Of a stretch of 64,000 nucleotides of DNA, positions 7,120-16,582 are shown in pieces. Origin of the DNA: a virus. The position numbers and the translations under genes were made by a program. Every line of letters starts with the position of its first letter. Position 1 is the first letter of the stretch. The stretch lies in IMG/VR virus record IMGVR_UViG_3300043570_001980, positions 248,001 to 312,000 of that record; one strand, given 5' to 3'. Below the pieces are notes generated by a model, which searched no databases, was not told the DNA's origin, and saw nothing but the letters and a program-made list of their open reading frames with translations.

Positions 7120-10100
7120 ATGGCACTAGTATCCCCAGGCGTACAAGTCACAATTATTGACGAGTCTAATTATATACCTTCCGCGACAAATTCGGTACCG
7201 TATATCCTTCTTGCCACTGCGCAGAATAAAGTTTCAGGAACAGGAACTGGTGTTGCTGCCGGAACATTAAAAGCCAACGCAGGCAAAGTGTATTTAATCA
7301 CTAGCCAGCGAGATCTTGCCGCAACATTTGGCAATCCGTTCTTCTACAAAACCACAGCTGGTACACCAATCAACGGCTACGAGCTCAACGAGTACGGTTT
7401 ACTTGCCGCACACTCAGTGTTGGGTATCAGTAATCGTGCTTATGTTCAACGTGCTGACATTGACTTGTCTGAATTAACTGCCAGCCTGGTTCGCCCAACC
7501 GGTGCCCCAGCTAACGGCACGTACTGGTTAGATACAACTTCAAGCATCTGGGGCATCCTGCAATGGAATGCAACCACTGGTGCATTTAGTTCACAAACTC
7601 CAATAGTAATCACAGACACAGCAGACTTAACTTCAGGCGTGCCTAAAACAAGCATTGGATCAATTGGTGACTATGCTGTAGTTGCAACAAATAACAAGAA
7701 CCCAGTTTACTATAAGTCAACTGACAATGCTTGGTACTTGGTTGGTAGTATGGATTGGCAACAACAATGGCCAACAGTACTGGGCACTAACTCTGTCACA
7801 TTCCAAATGACTGCGACGCAGGCTATGATCATTAACGGAGTTTCAGTCTCAACAAGATCGGCACCAAATGCCACTCTGGCAAACTTAGTAACTGACATTA
7901 ATGCTGCCGCAATTCCAGGTGTGGTTGCATCTGCCAACAGTAGTAATCGACTTATTTTAGCCGCAAATTCTGATGCAGAAAGCGATGGCTCTTCAGCTGA
8001 TGGCGGTATCATCAACATTGATCCTGCCAGCTCAGACGTTATGCTGTCAGAGTTAGGTATTCAAGATGGCATTTATTATGCTCCAACATTACAACAAAGT
8101 CCAAACTACACAGTTCCACGTTGGGGCTCTAGTCAAACTCAACCACGTCCAACTGGATCAGTTTGGAATATGATAACTGCTGTAAATGCAGGTGCAAGTA
8201 TTGTTGTTAAAGAATACAGTACTGTGTTGGCTAGCTTTGTTACAAAAACTGCTCCAATTTACCAAGATGATGCAGCCGCTAACAAAGGACTTGATCCATC
8301 GGGTGGTGGTAGAAACATCACTGCTGGTAGTGTTTATGTACAATATAACGTGGCACCCGAACTACCAAATAACAATAATACATTTACTCTGGAAATTTTT
8401 GAGAGACTGACCACAGGTGCTACCACTATCACTGGCGATACAACCACTCCAACATTTACTAACGGTAGTCAATTTGATATTTCTGCCAGCGCACCAAATA
8501 GTAGTGTGATGAGTACTCCAGTTGAAGTAACAATTAGCGGAACTACAGCGGCTGCATTTGTTGCCGCAGTTTCAAGTGCAAATGTTCCTTATGTTTCTGC
8601 AAATATAAACTCAGACGGATCAATTTCTATGGTTCATAGTCGTGGCGGTGTAATTGAATTACTCAGCACAACTAACGATCCAGTTGGTGATGCTGGTTTT
8701 AACACCACAGTAACTGGCGTTCGTTTGTCAAACGCAGATGATGTTGATAGTGCATTAGTTCTTTCAAACTGGATTGCATTAGAGTATACTGCCAGCGCAA
8801 ATGCTCCAGATCAAGATCCTGCAAACGGACGTGACTGGTACTACTCATCAGCTACACAAGTTGATATCATGATTCAAGACGGAAACGGTTGGGCTGGTTA
8901 TAGAACAGTTGACAATGATGTTCGCGGATATAACCTAACAGTAACTGATCCCAATGGACCTATCATCAGCGCATCACAACCGGCTACACAAACAGACGGC
9001 ACACCGTTGGTGTATGGAGATTTGTGGATTGACACATCTGATTTAGAAAATTATCCATTGATTTATCGTTATGAAGAAGTTGACGGTGCTGATACCTGGG
9101 TTGCTATTAACAACACGGATCAAACTACCCAGAACGGTGTATTGTTTGCTGACGCACGTTGGGCACCAAACGGCACAACTGACCCAGTATCTGGCGCATA
9201 CCCAACAATCACAAGTTTGTTAGCCAGCAACTATCTAGATTTAGATGCACCCGAAGCTGACTTATATCCAGCTGGTATGTTGTTATGGAATACTCGTCGC
9301 AGTGGATACAATGTCAAACAGTTCAGCGTTGATTATTTCAATGCACAAGACTTCAGCGTTAATCCATACTCGTCCCAGACTGCTTATCTAGTAGGAGACA
9401 AAGCTCTGTACAACGGCGTAATTTATGTATGTACTGCCAACAGCACTGGCAATTTGCCAACTAACAGCAGTTTTTGGGCATTGCTTGAAACCAATGCCTG
9501 GACAACTGTTAGTGGTAACAAGATTGATGGCAGTCCATACATGGGACGTAAAGCACAACGTGCAATCATTGTTGCCGCATTAAAATCAGCAGTTGATACG
9601 CAGGATACACTACGTGAAGAGCAACAACAATTTAACTTGATTGCTTGCCCACAGTATCCAGAACTAATGATCAACATGGTGGCTCTAAACAACGAGCGCA
9701 ACAATACTGCGTTTGTTATTGGTGACACACCATTACGTCTTGGACCTAGTGGTAACAGTTTGGTTGACTGGGCCACAAACCAAGGCGGCCTAGGCATTGG
9801 TGGCGAAGATGGTATTACCACCAGCGATCCATATCTTGGCGTGTTCTATCCACAATGTCAGACCACTGACTTGAGTGGTGGTCAGGTTGTTCAGCCATCA
9901 AGTCACATGATGTTACGTACAATTGTTCGCAGTGACGAAGTGGCATTTCCATGGTTAGCACCGGCTGGTGTACGTCGCGGTATTGTTGACAATGCAGAAC
10001 GTATTGGTTACATTGACAGTCTAACTGGTGAGTTTGTGACTATTGCTACAGGTCAAAGTGTAAGAGATATCTTGTATGAAAACAAGATTAACCCAATTAC

Positions 10101-10500
10101 ATTCATTCCAGGCGTGGGCATTACAAACTATGGTAACAAGACCGAAAGTGCTGTGATTAGTGCAATGGATCGTATTAACGTGGCACGTTTAGTTGCATTC
10201 ATCCGTGGACGATTGATGGAGATTGGTAAGCAATATGTGTTTGAACCAAACGATCAAATTACTCGTAACGAAATCAGCAATGCAATTGATGGTCTAATGA
10301 TTGACCTGGTAGCAAAACGCGGTATCTATGATTACCTGGTGGTATGTGACGAAAGTAACAACACACCAGCTCGTATTGATCGTAATGAATTGTATGTTGA
10401 TATTGCAATTGAGCCTGTCAAGGCAGTTGAATTTATCTACATTCCGGTTCGTATTCAGAACACTGGTACTATTTCCGGTGGCGGTGCAGCCGCTGCCTAA
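7120..10500 (+). CDS. 18: Contractile tail sheath protein (gp18-like)
   Basis: A 1126-residue sheath protein. The N-terminus (ALVSPGVQVTIIDESNYIP) is the typical sheath start and the C-terminal domain (FIRGRLMEIGKQYVFEPND, then ITRNEISNAIDGLM and PVKAVEFIYIPVRI) is the conserved core that forms the contractile tube. T4 gp18 has 659 residues, so some 450 extra residues form inserted surface domains between roughly residues 110 and 800. One insertion near residues 749-787 (AYLVGDKALYNGVIYVC, ending SSFWAL) resembles carbohydrate-binding modules of the CBM5/12 type. Other insertions carry the repeated theme of a Trp-Asp-Thr turn (YWLDTTS, LWIDTSD). It is followed by a strong terminator, so it is probably a single-gene late transcript. 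Confidence 0.93.
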   Translation: MALVSPGVQVTIIDESNYIPSATNSVPYILLATAQNKVSGTGTGVAAGTLKANAGKVYLITSQRDLAATFGNPFFYKTTAGTPINGYELNEYGLLAAHSVLGISNRAYVQRADIDLSELTASLVRPTGAPANGTYWLDTTSSIWGILQWNATTGAFSSQTPIVITDTADLTSGVPKTSIGSIGDYAVVATNNKNPVYYKSTDNAWYLVGSMDWQQQWPTVLGTNSVTFQMTATQAMIINGVSVSTRSAPNATLANLVTDINAAAIPGVVASANSSNRLILAANSDAESDGSSADGGIINIDPASSDVMLSELGIQDGIYYAPTLQQSPNYTVPRWGSSQTQPRPTGSVWNMITAVNAGASIVVKEYSTVLASFVTKTAPIYQDDAAANKGLDPSGGGRNITAGSVYVQYNVAPELPNNNNTFTLEIFERLTTGATTITGDTTTPTFTNGSQFDISASAPNSSVMSTPVEVTISGTTAAAFVAAVSSANVPYVSANINSDGSISMVHSRGGVIELLSTTNDPVGDAGFNTTVTGVRLSNADDVDSALVLSNWIALEYTASANAPDQDPANGRDWYYSSATQVDIMIQDGNGWAGYRTVDNDVRGYNLTVTDPNGPIISASQPATQTDGTPLVYGDLWIDTSDLENYPLIYRYEEVDGADTWVAINNTDQTTQNGVLFADARWAPNGTTDPVSGAYPTITSLLASNYLDLDAPEADLYPAGMLLWNTRRSGYNVKQFSVDYFNAQDFSVNPYSSQTAYLVGDKALYNGVIYVCTANSTGNLPTNSSFWALLETNAWTTVSGNKIDGSPYMGRKAQRAIIVAALKSAVDTQDTLREEQQQFNLIACPQYPELMINMVALNNERNNTAFVIGDTPLRLGPSGNSLVDWATNQGGLGIGGEDGITTSDPYLGVFYPQCQTTDLSGGQVVQPSSHMMLRTIVRSDEVAFPWLAPAGVRRGIVDNAERIGYIDSLTGEFVTIATGQSVRDILYENKINPITFIPGVGITNYGNKTESAVISAMDRINVARLVAFIRGRLMEIGKQYVFEPNDQITRNEISNAIDGLMIDLVAKRGIYDYLVVCDESNNTPARIDRNELYVDIAIEPVKAVEFIYIPVRIQNTGTISGGGAAAA

Positions 10501-10529
10501 TAGGCTGGTTGTATGGCATTACAATGCAG

Positions 10530-10557
10530 AAAAATGGGGCCTATGCCCCATTTTTTT
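10530..10557 (+). terminator. Strong terminator after tail sheath
   Basis: AAAATGGGGC-CTAT-GCCCCATTTT followed by a 7-T run, a classical intrinsic terminator. Confidence 0.85.
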
Positions 10558-10570
10558 AGACATCACTTGC

Positions 10571-10578
10571 CATAAATA
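10571..10578 (+). promoter_or_regulatory. Late promoter CATAAATA for tail tube
   Basis: CATAAATA lies 22 nt before the tube ATG, leaving room for the AGGAG ribosome binding site. Confidence 0.6.
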
Positions 10579-10600
10579 ATTACATATAGGAGATTTTAAT

Positions 10601-11218
10601 ATGGCCGTAGCATCTATTAGCAGAATGACAGTTCCTTTGGCAAGTGATCAAAGTAATCCCAACCAAGGTCTGTTAATGCCAAAACTTAAATATCGCTTTC
10701 GTGCGATATTTGAAAACTTCGGTATTGCAACACCGCGTACTGAATTGACCAAGCAGGTGGTTGACTTTACTCGCCCATCGGTAACATTTGAAGAAATTCC
10801 AATTGATATCTATAACAGCAAATTATATGTTGCTGGTAAACACAGTTGGGAACAGGTTACTGTTAACCTACGTGACGACGCTAGTGGTCAAGTTGCTCGT
10901 TTAGTCGGGGAACAACTACAGAAGCAGTTGGATTTCTATGAGCAGGCTAGTGCCGCTTCAGGTATTGACTACAAGTTCACTACCAAGTGTGAAATTCTAG
11001 ACGGTGGAAACGGTGCATATACTCCAGTGGTTCTTGAGACTTGGGAATTGTATGGTTGCTACTTGTCTAATGTTAACTACAATGACTTGAATTATGCATC
11101 AAGTGAAGCTGTAACTATCACAATGCAGATTCGCTTCGACAACGCTCTCCAGACTCCACTTGGTTCTGGTGTTGGTGCTACTGTTGCACGTACTGTAAAC
11201 AACGTAGTCAGCGGCTAA
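10601..11218 (+). CDS. 19: Tail tube protein (gp19-like)
   Basis: A 205-residue tube protein. Segments such as MPKLKYRFRAIFENFG, FTRPSVTFEEIPIDIYNSK and WEQVTVNLRDDASG are typical of gp19-like tubes of marine T4-like phages, which stack as hexamers to line the contractile tail. The position directly after the sheath gene is the T4 order (18-19). T4 gp19 is 163 aa, so this one is slightly longer. It has its own late promoter and AGGAG ribosome binding site, in line with a highly produced protein. Confidence 0.88.
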   Translation: MAVASISRMTVPLASDQSNPNQGLLMPKLKYRFRAIFENFGIATPRTELTKQVVDFTRPSVTFEEIPIDIYNSKLYVAGKHSWEQVTVNLRDDASGQVARLVGEQLQKQLDFYEQASAASGIDYKFTTKCEILDGGNGAYTPVVLETWELYGCYLSNVNYNDLNYASSEAVTITMQIRFDNALQTPLGSGVGATVARTVNNVVSG

Positions 11219-11225
11219 TTAGCAC

Positions 11226-12365
11226 ATGGCATTTGGGCAGGACTTTCTTAAAACATTCTTTGGGAACGATTATCTCAAAGATTATACACATGCGAGTAAA
11301 ACATTTCGTACCAATGGTTACGAAAACCTGCCCAGATTTAAGTTTCTTTTCCACGTTTATTTTAATATCAACACCACTGAAATTCCTTCTTTGAGACAGG
11401 TCTTTCAGGCAGGAACACAATCAACAGTTGGACTTTTGGTAAAAAATATTCAACTGCCGCAGTTCAATATCGAAGTAGAAACACTAAACCAGTACAATAG
11501 AAAACGTCTGGTACAGAAAAAAATTAACTATCAGCCTTGTCAAGTGGACTTTCATGATGACGGCGGAGATTTAATTCGCACAATGTGGTATAACTACTAC
11601 AGCTACTACTACAAAGATCCTAGTCAACCTTATCGAGGACAAACGTCCACAAACGGCTCCATGGGTGCAAATGCCAACAGAACAGCCGGATTTGGATACA
11701 ATACTCGAGACATCTATGCCAATGATAGATTCATCAACGACTGGGGTTATATTGGAGAAGCCTATGCTGATGGTACCAATGCCGCAGGCGGAAAGCCTGC
11801 GTTCTTTAGAGACATTTCGATATACGGATTTAATCAACACAAGTTTGTTGAATACGTATTAATCAACCCAATGATCTCTGATTGGTCACACGACACTTAT
11901 GATTACAGTCAAGGGGATGGCGTTATGCAAAACTCAATGACTATTAATTACGAAACTGTAAAATACTATAGTGGTGCAATTGGTGCAGTTAGACCGGACA
12001 CAAACGTTCAAGGCTTTGCTGATCCAAATTACTACGACCAGGAAAAGAGCCCACTAAGCCGTCCAGGCGGCACTTCCAGCATAATTGGCCAAGGTGGATT
12101 GTTGGATGCCGGTATTGGTATCTATGAAGACCTACAAAGTGGATCTGTTGCAGGTATTATTGGCGCAGTACAAAAAGCAGGCACAGCTTACGGCACATTC
12201 AAAGGAAAGAATCTTCAGAGTATTATCAAAGAAGAAGCCAATGCCGGACTCAAGGATGTATTGCGTACAACCATTCCGGCCGCCGTAAGAGCACAACCTG
12301 GCGGCCAGACCAGTATTCAGCAACGCTTACAAGCACCACTATTTCCAACTCCACCTAGGAACTAA
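11226..12365 (+). CDS. Tail-tube-fold protein, possible tube initiator
   Basis: A 379-residue virion protein 7 nt after the tube gene. Segments PRFKFLFHVYFNIN, VKNIQLPQFNIEVETLNQY and NYQPCQVDFHDDGGDLIR fit the tube-protein fold with longer loops. The family accompanies gp19 in aquatic T4-like phages; T4 uses gp54/gp48-type proteins to nucleate the tube on the baseplate, and this may be the equivalent. The C-terminal third is Gly/Ala/Gln-rich and probably extended. Assignment to a particular T4 protein is an inference. Confidence 0.65.
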   Translation: MAFGQDFLKTFFGNDYLKDYTHASKTFRTNGYENLPRFKFLFHVYFNINTTEIPSLRQVFQAGTQSTVGLLVKNIQLPQFNIEVETLNQYNRKRLVQKKINYQPCQVDFHDDGGDLIRTMWYNYYSYYYKDPSQPYRGQTSTNGSMGANANRTAGFGYNTRDIYANDRFINDWGYIGEAYADGTNAAGGKPAFFRDISIYGFNQHKFVEYVLINPMISDWSHDTYDYSQGDGVMQNSMTINYETVKYYSGAIGAVRPDTNVQGFADPNYYDQEKSPLSRPGGTSSIIGQGGLLDAGIGIYEDLQSGSVAGIIGAVQKAGTAYGTFKGKNLQSIIKEEANAGLKDVLRTTIPAAVRAQPGGQTSIQQRLQAPLFPTPPRN

Positions 12366-12367
12366 CA

Positions 12368-12730
12368 ATGGCACGTTCTATCAATGAAATCAATCCCAAG
12401 ATTGATCTAACTGTACGAATTTTTGATACTTTCTACAACTATTCTGAAGAAGTAGACACCAACGAGTACGACATTGTTTATAGTTTTTTCTTTCAGGCAA
12501 TGAAAGACAAATTAGCAGCTCAAAATTTTACAACAACTTTGTTTAGAATTGCTAGCAAAACACAAACACCAGTGCTGACAATCCTGGATGCAATCAGCGA
12601 TCAAGATCAACTACAATTGAACAGCACACTGGCCTACTATCTGAACGGCATGCGTAGTCCAGCAACGTTACTGGGAATTAACTCAGCAGTTGTTCCCAAT
12701 TACTATGCCGCACGTAATGTATTGATATGA
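12368..12730 (+). CDS. Small virion-block protein, unknown
   Basis: A 120-residue protein starting 2 nt after the tube-like gene and overlapping the gp4 gene by ATGA. It is mixed alpha/beta (LTVRIFDTFYNYSEEVDT, YSFFFQAMKDKLAAQNF) with no Cys and no membrane segment. Its location between tail-tube and head-completion genes suggests a structural or assembly role. No family recognised. Confidence 0.65.
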   Translation: MARSINEINPKIDLTVRIFDTFYNYSEEVDTNEYDIVYSFFFQAMKDKLAAQNFTTTLFRIASKTQTPVLTILDAISDQDQLQLNSTLAYYLNGMRSPATLLGINSAVVPNYYAARNVLI

Positions 12731-13158
12731 GTAAGTTTGCACAAGGTGTTTATAAAGTAGAAAACACACAAAAATATGTAGGTAACGGTAGCCCTCGTTA
12801 TCGCAGTGGCTGGGAATTAGCGTTTATGCGATTTTGCGACAGCAACGATAATATACTTCAATGGGCCAGTGAGTCTATTGTTATTCCTTATCGTCATCCA
12901 CTGACTGGTAAAATTTCTAATTACATTCCAGACTTTTTAGTTACATACAGAACAAAAAATAACAAAACCTTTGCTGAAGTAATTGAAATCAAACCCAAAA
13001 AGCAAAGTGTAATAGAAGGCAAAATGAGTGAACGTGACCGTGCTGTTGTTGCTGTAAACTACGCAAAATGGGATAGTGCCCAAAAATGGTGCCAGCGTCA
13101 AGGACTGGTTTTTAGAGTAATTACCGAAGACGATATATTCAAGAACGGTAACAAATAA
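12727..13158 (+). CDS. 4: Head completion protein (gp4-like nuclease fold)
   Basis: A 143-residue protein. KYVGNGSPRYRSGWELAFM, FCDSNDNILQWASESIVIPY and the PDFLVTY...EVIEIKPKKQ block match T4 gp4, the head-completion protein needed before tail joining. The E...D...ExK arrangement (Glu in WELAF, Asp in YIPDF, EIKPKK) is that of a TnsA/restriction-type nuclease fold. Length is close to T4 gp4 (about 150 aa). It may trim the packaged DNA end or stabilise the head. ATGA overlap with the gene before suggests coupling. Confidence 0.85.
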   Translation: MSKFAQGVYKVENTQKYVGNGSPRYRSGWELAFMRFCDSNDNILQWASESIVIPYRHPLTGKISNYIPDFLVTYRTKNNKTFAEVIEIKPKKQSVIEGKMSERDRAVVAVNYAKWDSAQKWCQRQGLVFRVITEDDIFKNGNK

Positions 13159-13174
13159 TGCGGTAAATACCGCA
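13159..13174 (+). promoter_or_regulatory. Late-type element TAAATA inside an inverted repeat
   Basis: TGCGGT-AAAT-ACCGCA is a perfect 6-bp inverted repeat containing TAAATA (13164-13169); its last base is the A of the ATG at 13174. The -10-like element is 4 nt from the start codon, predicting a leaderless mRNA for the small terminase. Confidence 0.45.
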
Positions 13175-13659
13175 TGACTCGTAAACTTGAATCTTTATTT
13201 GATCTTCCATCTTCAGACACTGAAGATACTGTTGTGACACCCGAGTCACAGCCCACTTTCCCAGTACTACCAGAAACTCTAGATGCCTTAGACAAGATTG
13301 AGGCAGCATTACCTGCGGTTCGAGGACTAGAAGCCAGTGATCAGGAAATGGATGAACTGGCAGCCAAGGCCACTAAAGAATTTGACAATCTCATGGATCT
13401 TGGCATGCAGGTAGACAGCCGTTTTGCCAGTGAAATTTTTAGCGTTGCCAGCCAGATGCTAGGCCATGCTATCACAGCAAAAACTGCCAAGATGAATAAA
13501 AAACTAAAGATGATTGATCTACAGTTAAAGAAAGCAAAACTAGATAAAGATGATGTTAACAATAACAACATCCCAACTGGTCAAGGTGCTGTGCTTGACC
13601 GTAATGAATTACTCAGCAGAATAGTCGATCGAACCAACACAAAGACGTCTGATCGATAA
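13174..13659 (+). CDS. 16: Small terminase subunit (gp16-like)
   Basis: A 161-residue acidic, mostly helical protein. The central segment EFDNLMDLGMQVDSRFAS followed by the helix with HAITAKTAKMNKKLKMIDL and a C-terminal Lys-rich coil matches gp16 of T4-like phages (164 aa in T4). It forms a ring that recognises concatemeric DNA and stimulates the large terminase. No Shine-Dalgarno sequence is seen; a late-type -10 lies 4 nt upstream. In T4 genes 16 and 17 overlap; here gp17 is 7.4 kb downstream with virion genes between. Confidence 0.8.
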   Translation: MTRKLESLFDLPSSDTEDTVVTPESQPTFPVLPETLDALDKIEAALPAVRGLEASDQEMDELAAKATKEFDNLMDLGMQVDSRFASEIFSVASQMLGHAITAKTAKMNKKLKMIDLQLKKAKLDKDDVNNNNIPTGQGAVLDRNELLSRIVDRTNTKTSDR

Positions 13660-13662
13660 ATA
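13655..13662 (+). promoter_or_regulatory. Late promoter GATAAATA
   Basis: GATAAATA overlaps the stop codon of the small terminase gene and lies 18 nt before the ATG at 13681. Confidence 0.55.
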
Positions 13663-13680
13663 TAATATAGGATCCTAAAT

Positions 13681-14280
13681 ATGAAAACATTTGCACAATA
13701 CTTGATTGAAAGTGCTCAAACCTTTGATTATCGTATTAAAATCATTGGTGATTTGCCAGGTGGTTTTATGAAAGCTTTTAACGAAAAGTTAAAAAAATTC
13801 GACCCAATCAAAATCTCTGAGCCAAAGAAAACCCCAATTTTATCCAAACCAGTTGGGTTCCCAGACCATGCCAATCAGTCTGTAAACATCATTGATGTTA
13901 GTTTCAAATACCCTGCTACTCCTCCACAGGTGATTCAGATTGCTGAACTACTGGGTCTTGATGCAAACAGCATTGTGATGGACCAACGTGACTGGGCTGA
14001 AGGTATGGACAAAGAGTTATTGGGCATTGAAAATCAAAAGGATCTGCTAACCACAGATTTGCCACCAACAGACGCCGAACAGAAAAAATTAAAAGCTGAT
14101 TATGCCGCTGAACCTAGCGAACATGAAGTTGTTAAAAATTCTGCCAAGGATGCCAACTGGACTGTGGCCGGAGGCAAGACTGCACCTGCACAGACAACAA
14201 ATCAATTGCCAATGGGAGTCAAAAGCCCAATGACAACAATTAAAAGACCACCCAAGCCTGCAACCGGCTTCATGAAATAA
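13681..14280 (+). CDS. Virion protein with capsid-targeting-like N-terminus
   Basis: A 199-residue protein beginning MKTFAQYLIES. This resembles the capsid-targeting sequence of T4 internal proteins (MKTYQEFIAE type), which the prohead protease gp21 cuts after (I/L)-x-E; here the cut would follow Glu10. The next part (FDYRIKIIGDLPGGFMKAF, then NIIDVSFKYPATPPQVIQIA) is a compact alpha/beta domain common to virion proteins of aquatic T4-like phages. The C-terminal third is Pro/Lys/Thr-rich and probably flexible. Its function in the head is unknown. Confidence 0.7.
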   Translation: MKTFAQYLIESAQTFDYRIKIIGDLPGGFMKAFNEKLKKFDPIKISEPKKTPILSKPVGFPDHANQSVNIIDVSFKYPATPPQVIQIAELLGLDANSIVMDQRDWAEGMDKELLGIENQKDLLTTDLPPTDAEQKKLKADYAAEPSEHEVVKNSAKDANWTVAGGKTAPAQTTNQLPMGVKSPMTTIKRPPKPATGFMK

Positions 14281-14290
14281 GGAAAACAAC

Positions 14291-16582
14291 ATGACATTTT
14301 TTTACGACTTAAACAAGAAGCTGAGTGACTTGGCTGATAAACAAACTCTAAATGAAGGCATGAGCCGTGCTGCCAAGGGCTATGAAAAATACGGCAAGGA
14401 AGGCATGGAAGCCTTGGCCAAGGCCGGACGTGAAGGCAAGGCATTGGATCCTGTTCGCAAAAAACACGACAAGTACGACGAAGGTATGATCGGAACTGGC
14501 ATTGGCGCAGGTCTTGGCGCACTGGCTCTTGGTCCACTAGGAGCAGTAGGCGGCGCAATTGCCGGCGACAAAATAGGTGATGCATTTGATGAAGACATGA
14601 GCAATGTAGTTAAAAAAATTGGCAGTGGTGTAAAGAAAGTTGGTCAGAAGGCCCTTGATACATTGGGCCATGGCAGTGACGAAGACATGATCCGTGACCT
14701 ACAACGCAAAGCAGGCTTGCCACAAACAGGCAAGAAGCCCACTGGTGCTAGACCTACCGGCCACCCAATGGACGAAGGCGACATGGAAGAAGGCAATGAA
14801 TTCAGCGGTGCATTACAAAACGCTAAAGCAACTGGACAAAAAGAATTTGAAGTTGACGGTAAAGAATATCCAGTCAAAGAAGCAGCCAAATGGCGCGATG
14901 CCAAGTACAAAGACAAACTGTACACACAAGAACCTCCTGACTATGAAAACGATGATTACAGCATGGATGACTACTACAATGGTCCAAAACCAGATGACTA
15001 TCCTGGCTCAAAGAATCTAAAAGGTGGTGGTGAATTTGATCACAACGATCCTTTACAAAAAGGACAAGGTATTGGCCGTAGCGGCATCAAGCACAACATA
15101 CTAGATCGTGGGCCAAGAAAAGGAATGCCATCAAGAGACCAAATCACCAGTCTCAAAGGCAGTATTAAGGATGCACACGGAACACATGCACGACCCAATC
15201 TACCCGAAGCTGATGCACCAATGACTGCTAAACAAAAGTCATTTGCCGCACTAGCCGAACCCAAAAACAAAATCACTTTTGCTGACAAGATTGCTGGCGC
15301 CAAGAAAGAAGTTGACGAAATGCTAGGTGACGTGGCTGCCGAAGCCATGAAGAAAGCACTAGGTGGCGGCATGGGCCGTAGTGCCGAAATGGAAGAAAAA
15401 GAAGATAACAGCCCATTCACAGCACACAAGCGTCCACGTGTAGAAAGACCCAAAGTTGGTAGTATTGAGCGTGGAGCATTGCATGACATCGAGCACACAG
15501 CAACTGGCCGCAAAGTAACACGCAGAGTTGATCCCAACACTGGCCACAGCGTGGGTACAGACGACACACCAGCCGCAGGAGACAAGCGCGGTAAAGGACG
15601 CCCAAAAGGCACAGGCAAAAGCATTGGAGCCAAAGGACCAAGCGGTACTTCTAAACTAATGACCAAAGAAGGTTCAGACTCAGGCCAAGCTCAAGAAATT
15701 TATAATGAACTTGCAGAACTACGTGCAATTGCTAAGAAAGCTCAGGGCGGAGGACAAATGCCACCAGGCTTTGCCAGTCGTCTTGAAAGCTCACTGTGGG
15801 CCGCAATGACAATGATTAAAAACAATCAGCCCGGTAATGCACAAGTTAGAGAAGAAGAATTGGACGAAAAAGCAACTAGCAAGAAGCAACAAAAGTTCAT
15901 GGGCATGGTTCATGCCGCACAAAAAGGCAAAAAGCCAGCATCAAAAGAAGTTGCTAAAACAGCCAAAAGCATGGGCAAGAAAGATGCAGAAGACTTTGCC
16001 AGCACCAAGCACAAAGGTTTGCCTGAAAAGAAAACCAAGAAAAAAGAAGTTGAAGAAACAACAGTGGCAGGTTCAGTTGCAACTGCACCCAGCACAGGCA
16101 AAGCCAACGGCATGTTTGGCAAAGGCGTGTACGAAGCAAAGTTAGCTGAAAGTTTCAATGCTAAAATGGCACAACTCAATGAAGGCATGAATATCAATGC
16201 TTCTACAGATTCCGAAGGACACAATAGCATTACTGTATCTGCCACAGATGAAGATGCAGGAAAACTAGCACAAATTTTAAAGTTGGCTGGCATGGGCGGT
16301 GGCAGTGACGGCTACTCAGAAGTTTGCTCATCCTGCGGTTCTAGAGAATGTGGTTGTAATCAAGTTGACGAAGAGTTGGCCAACAGCGCAGACAACACTG
16401 AGTATGCTGGAATTGACACAATGACCAAAACACTCAGTGGTGGATTAAACGGTCCTAAGACTACTGGACAAACAACAACTCCTGTGGTCAACCGTGATCC
16501 GGCTCGTGGATCAGTTGGTCCTGTGGCTGAAAGCCAAGAAGCCCGTTTGTGGGAATTATATCAACGTTATTCTACAAAATGA
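14291..16582 (+). CDS. Large Gly/Lys-rich virion protein, probable head-internal
   Basis: A 763-residue, highly charged, low-complexity protein. Residues 1-22 end in TLNE followed by Gly, a candidate prohead protease site. A short Gly/Ala glycine-zipper segment (IGAGLGALALGPLGAVGGAI) lies near residues 73-95. Several further (I/L)-x-E sites occur (KLAES, QLNEG). A Cys cluster, CSSCGSRECGC (near residue 680), could bind zinc. The C-terminus reads EARLWELYQRYSTK. The composition suits a prohead core or DNA-associated internal protein. It overlaps the next gene by ATGA. Confidence 0.7.
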   Translation: MTFFYDLNKKLSDLADKQTLNEGMSRAAKGYEKYGKEGMEALAKAGREGKALDPVRKKHDKYDEGMIGTGIGAGLGALALGPLGAVGGAIAGDKIGDAFDEDMSNVVKKIGSGVKKVGQKALDTLGHGSDEDMIRDLQRKAGLPQTGKKPTGARPTGHPMDEGDMEEGNEFSGALQNAKATGQKEFEVDGKEYPVKEAAKWRDAKYKDKLYTQEPPDYENDDYSMDDYYNGPKPDDYPGSKNLKGGGEFDHNDPLQKGQGIGRSGIKHNILDRGPRKGMPSRDQITSLKGSIKDAHGTHARPNLPEADAPMTAKQKSFAALAEPKNKITFADKIAGAKKEVDEMLGDVAAEAMKKALGGGMGRSAEMEEKEDNSPFTAHKRPRVERPKVGSIERGALHDIEHTATGRKVTRRVDPNTGHSVGTDDTPAAGDKRGKGRPKGTGKSIGAKGPSGTSKLMTKEGSDSGQAQEIYNELAELRAIAKKAQGGGQMPPGFASRLESSLWAAMTMIKNNQPGNAQVREEELDEKATSKKQQKFMGMVHAAQKGKKPASKEVAKTAKSMGKKDAEDFASTKHKGLPEKKTKKKEVEETTVAGSVATAPSTGKANGMFGKGVYEAKLAESFNAKMAQLNEGMNINASTDSEGHNSITVSATDEDAGKLAQILKLAGMGGGSDGYSEVCSSCGSRECGCNQVDEELANSADNTEYAGIDTMTKTLSGGLNGPKTTGQTTTPVVNRDPARGSVGPVAESQEARLWELYQRYSTK

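Noticed and set aside
9423-9821. Minus-strand frame of 132 codons within the tail sheath
   Set aside because: Antisense shadow of the conserved sheath sequence.
15040-15666. Long minus-strand open frame (208 codons) inside the 14291 gene
   Set aside because: It is antisense to a codon-biased coding region, has a Leu/Pro/Ser-rich shadow composition and no ribosome binding site.
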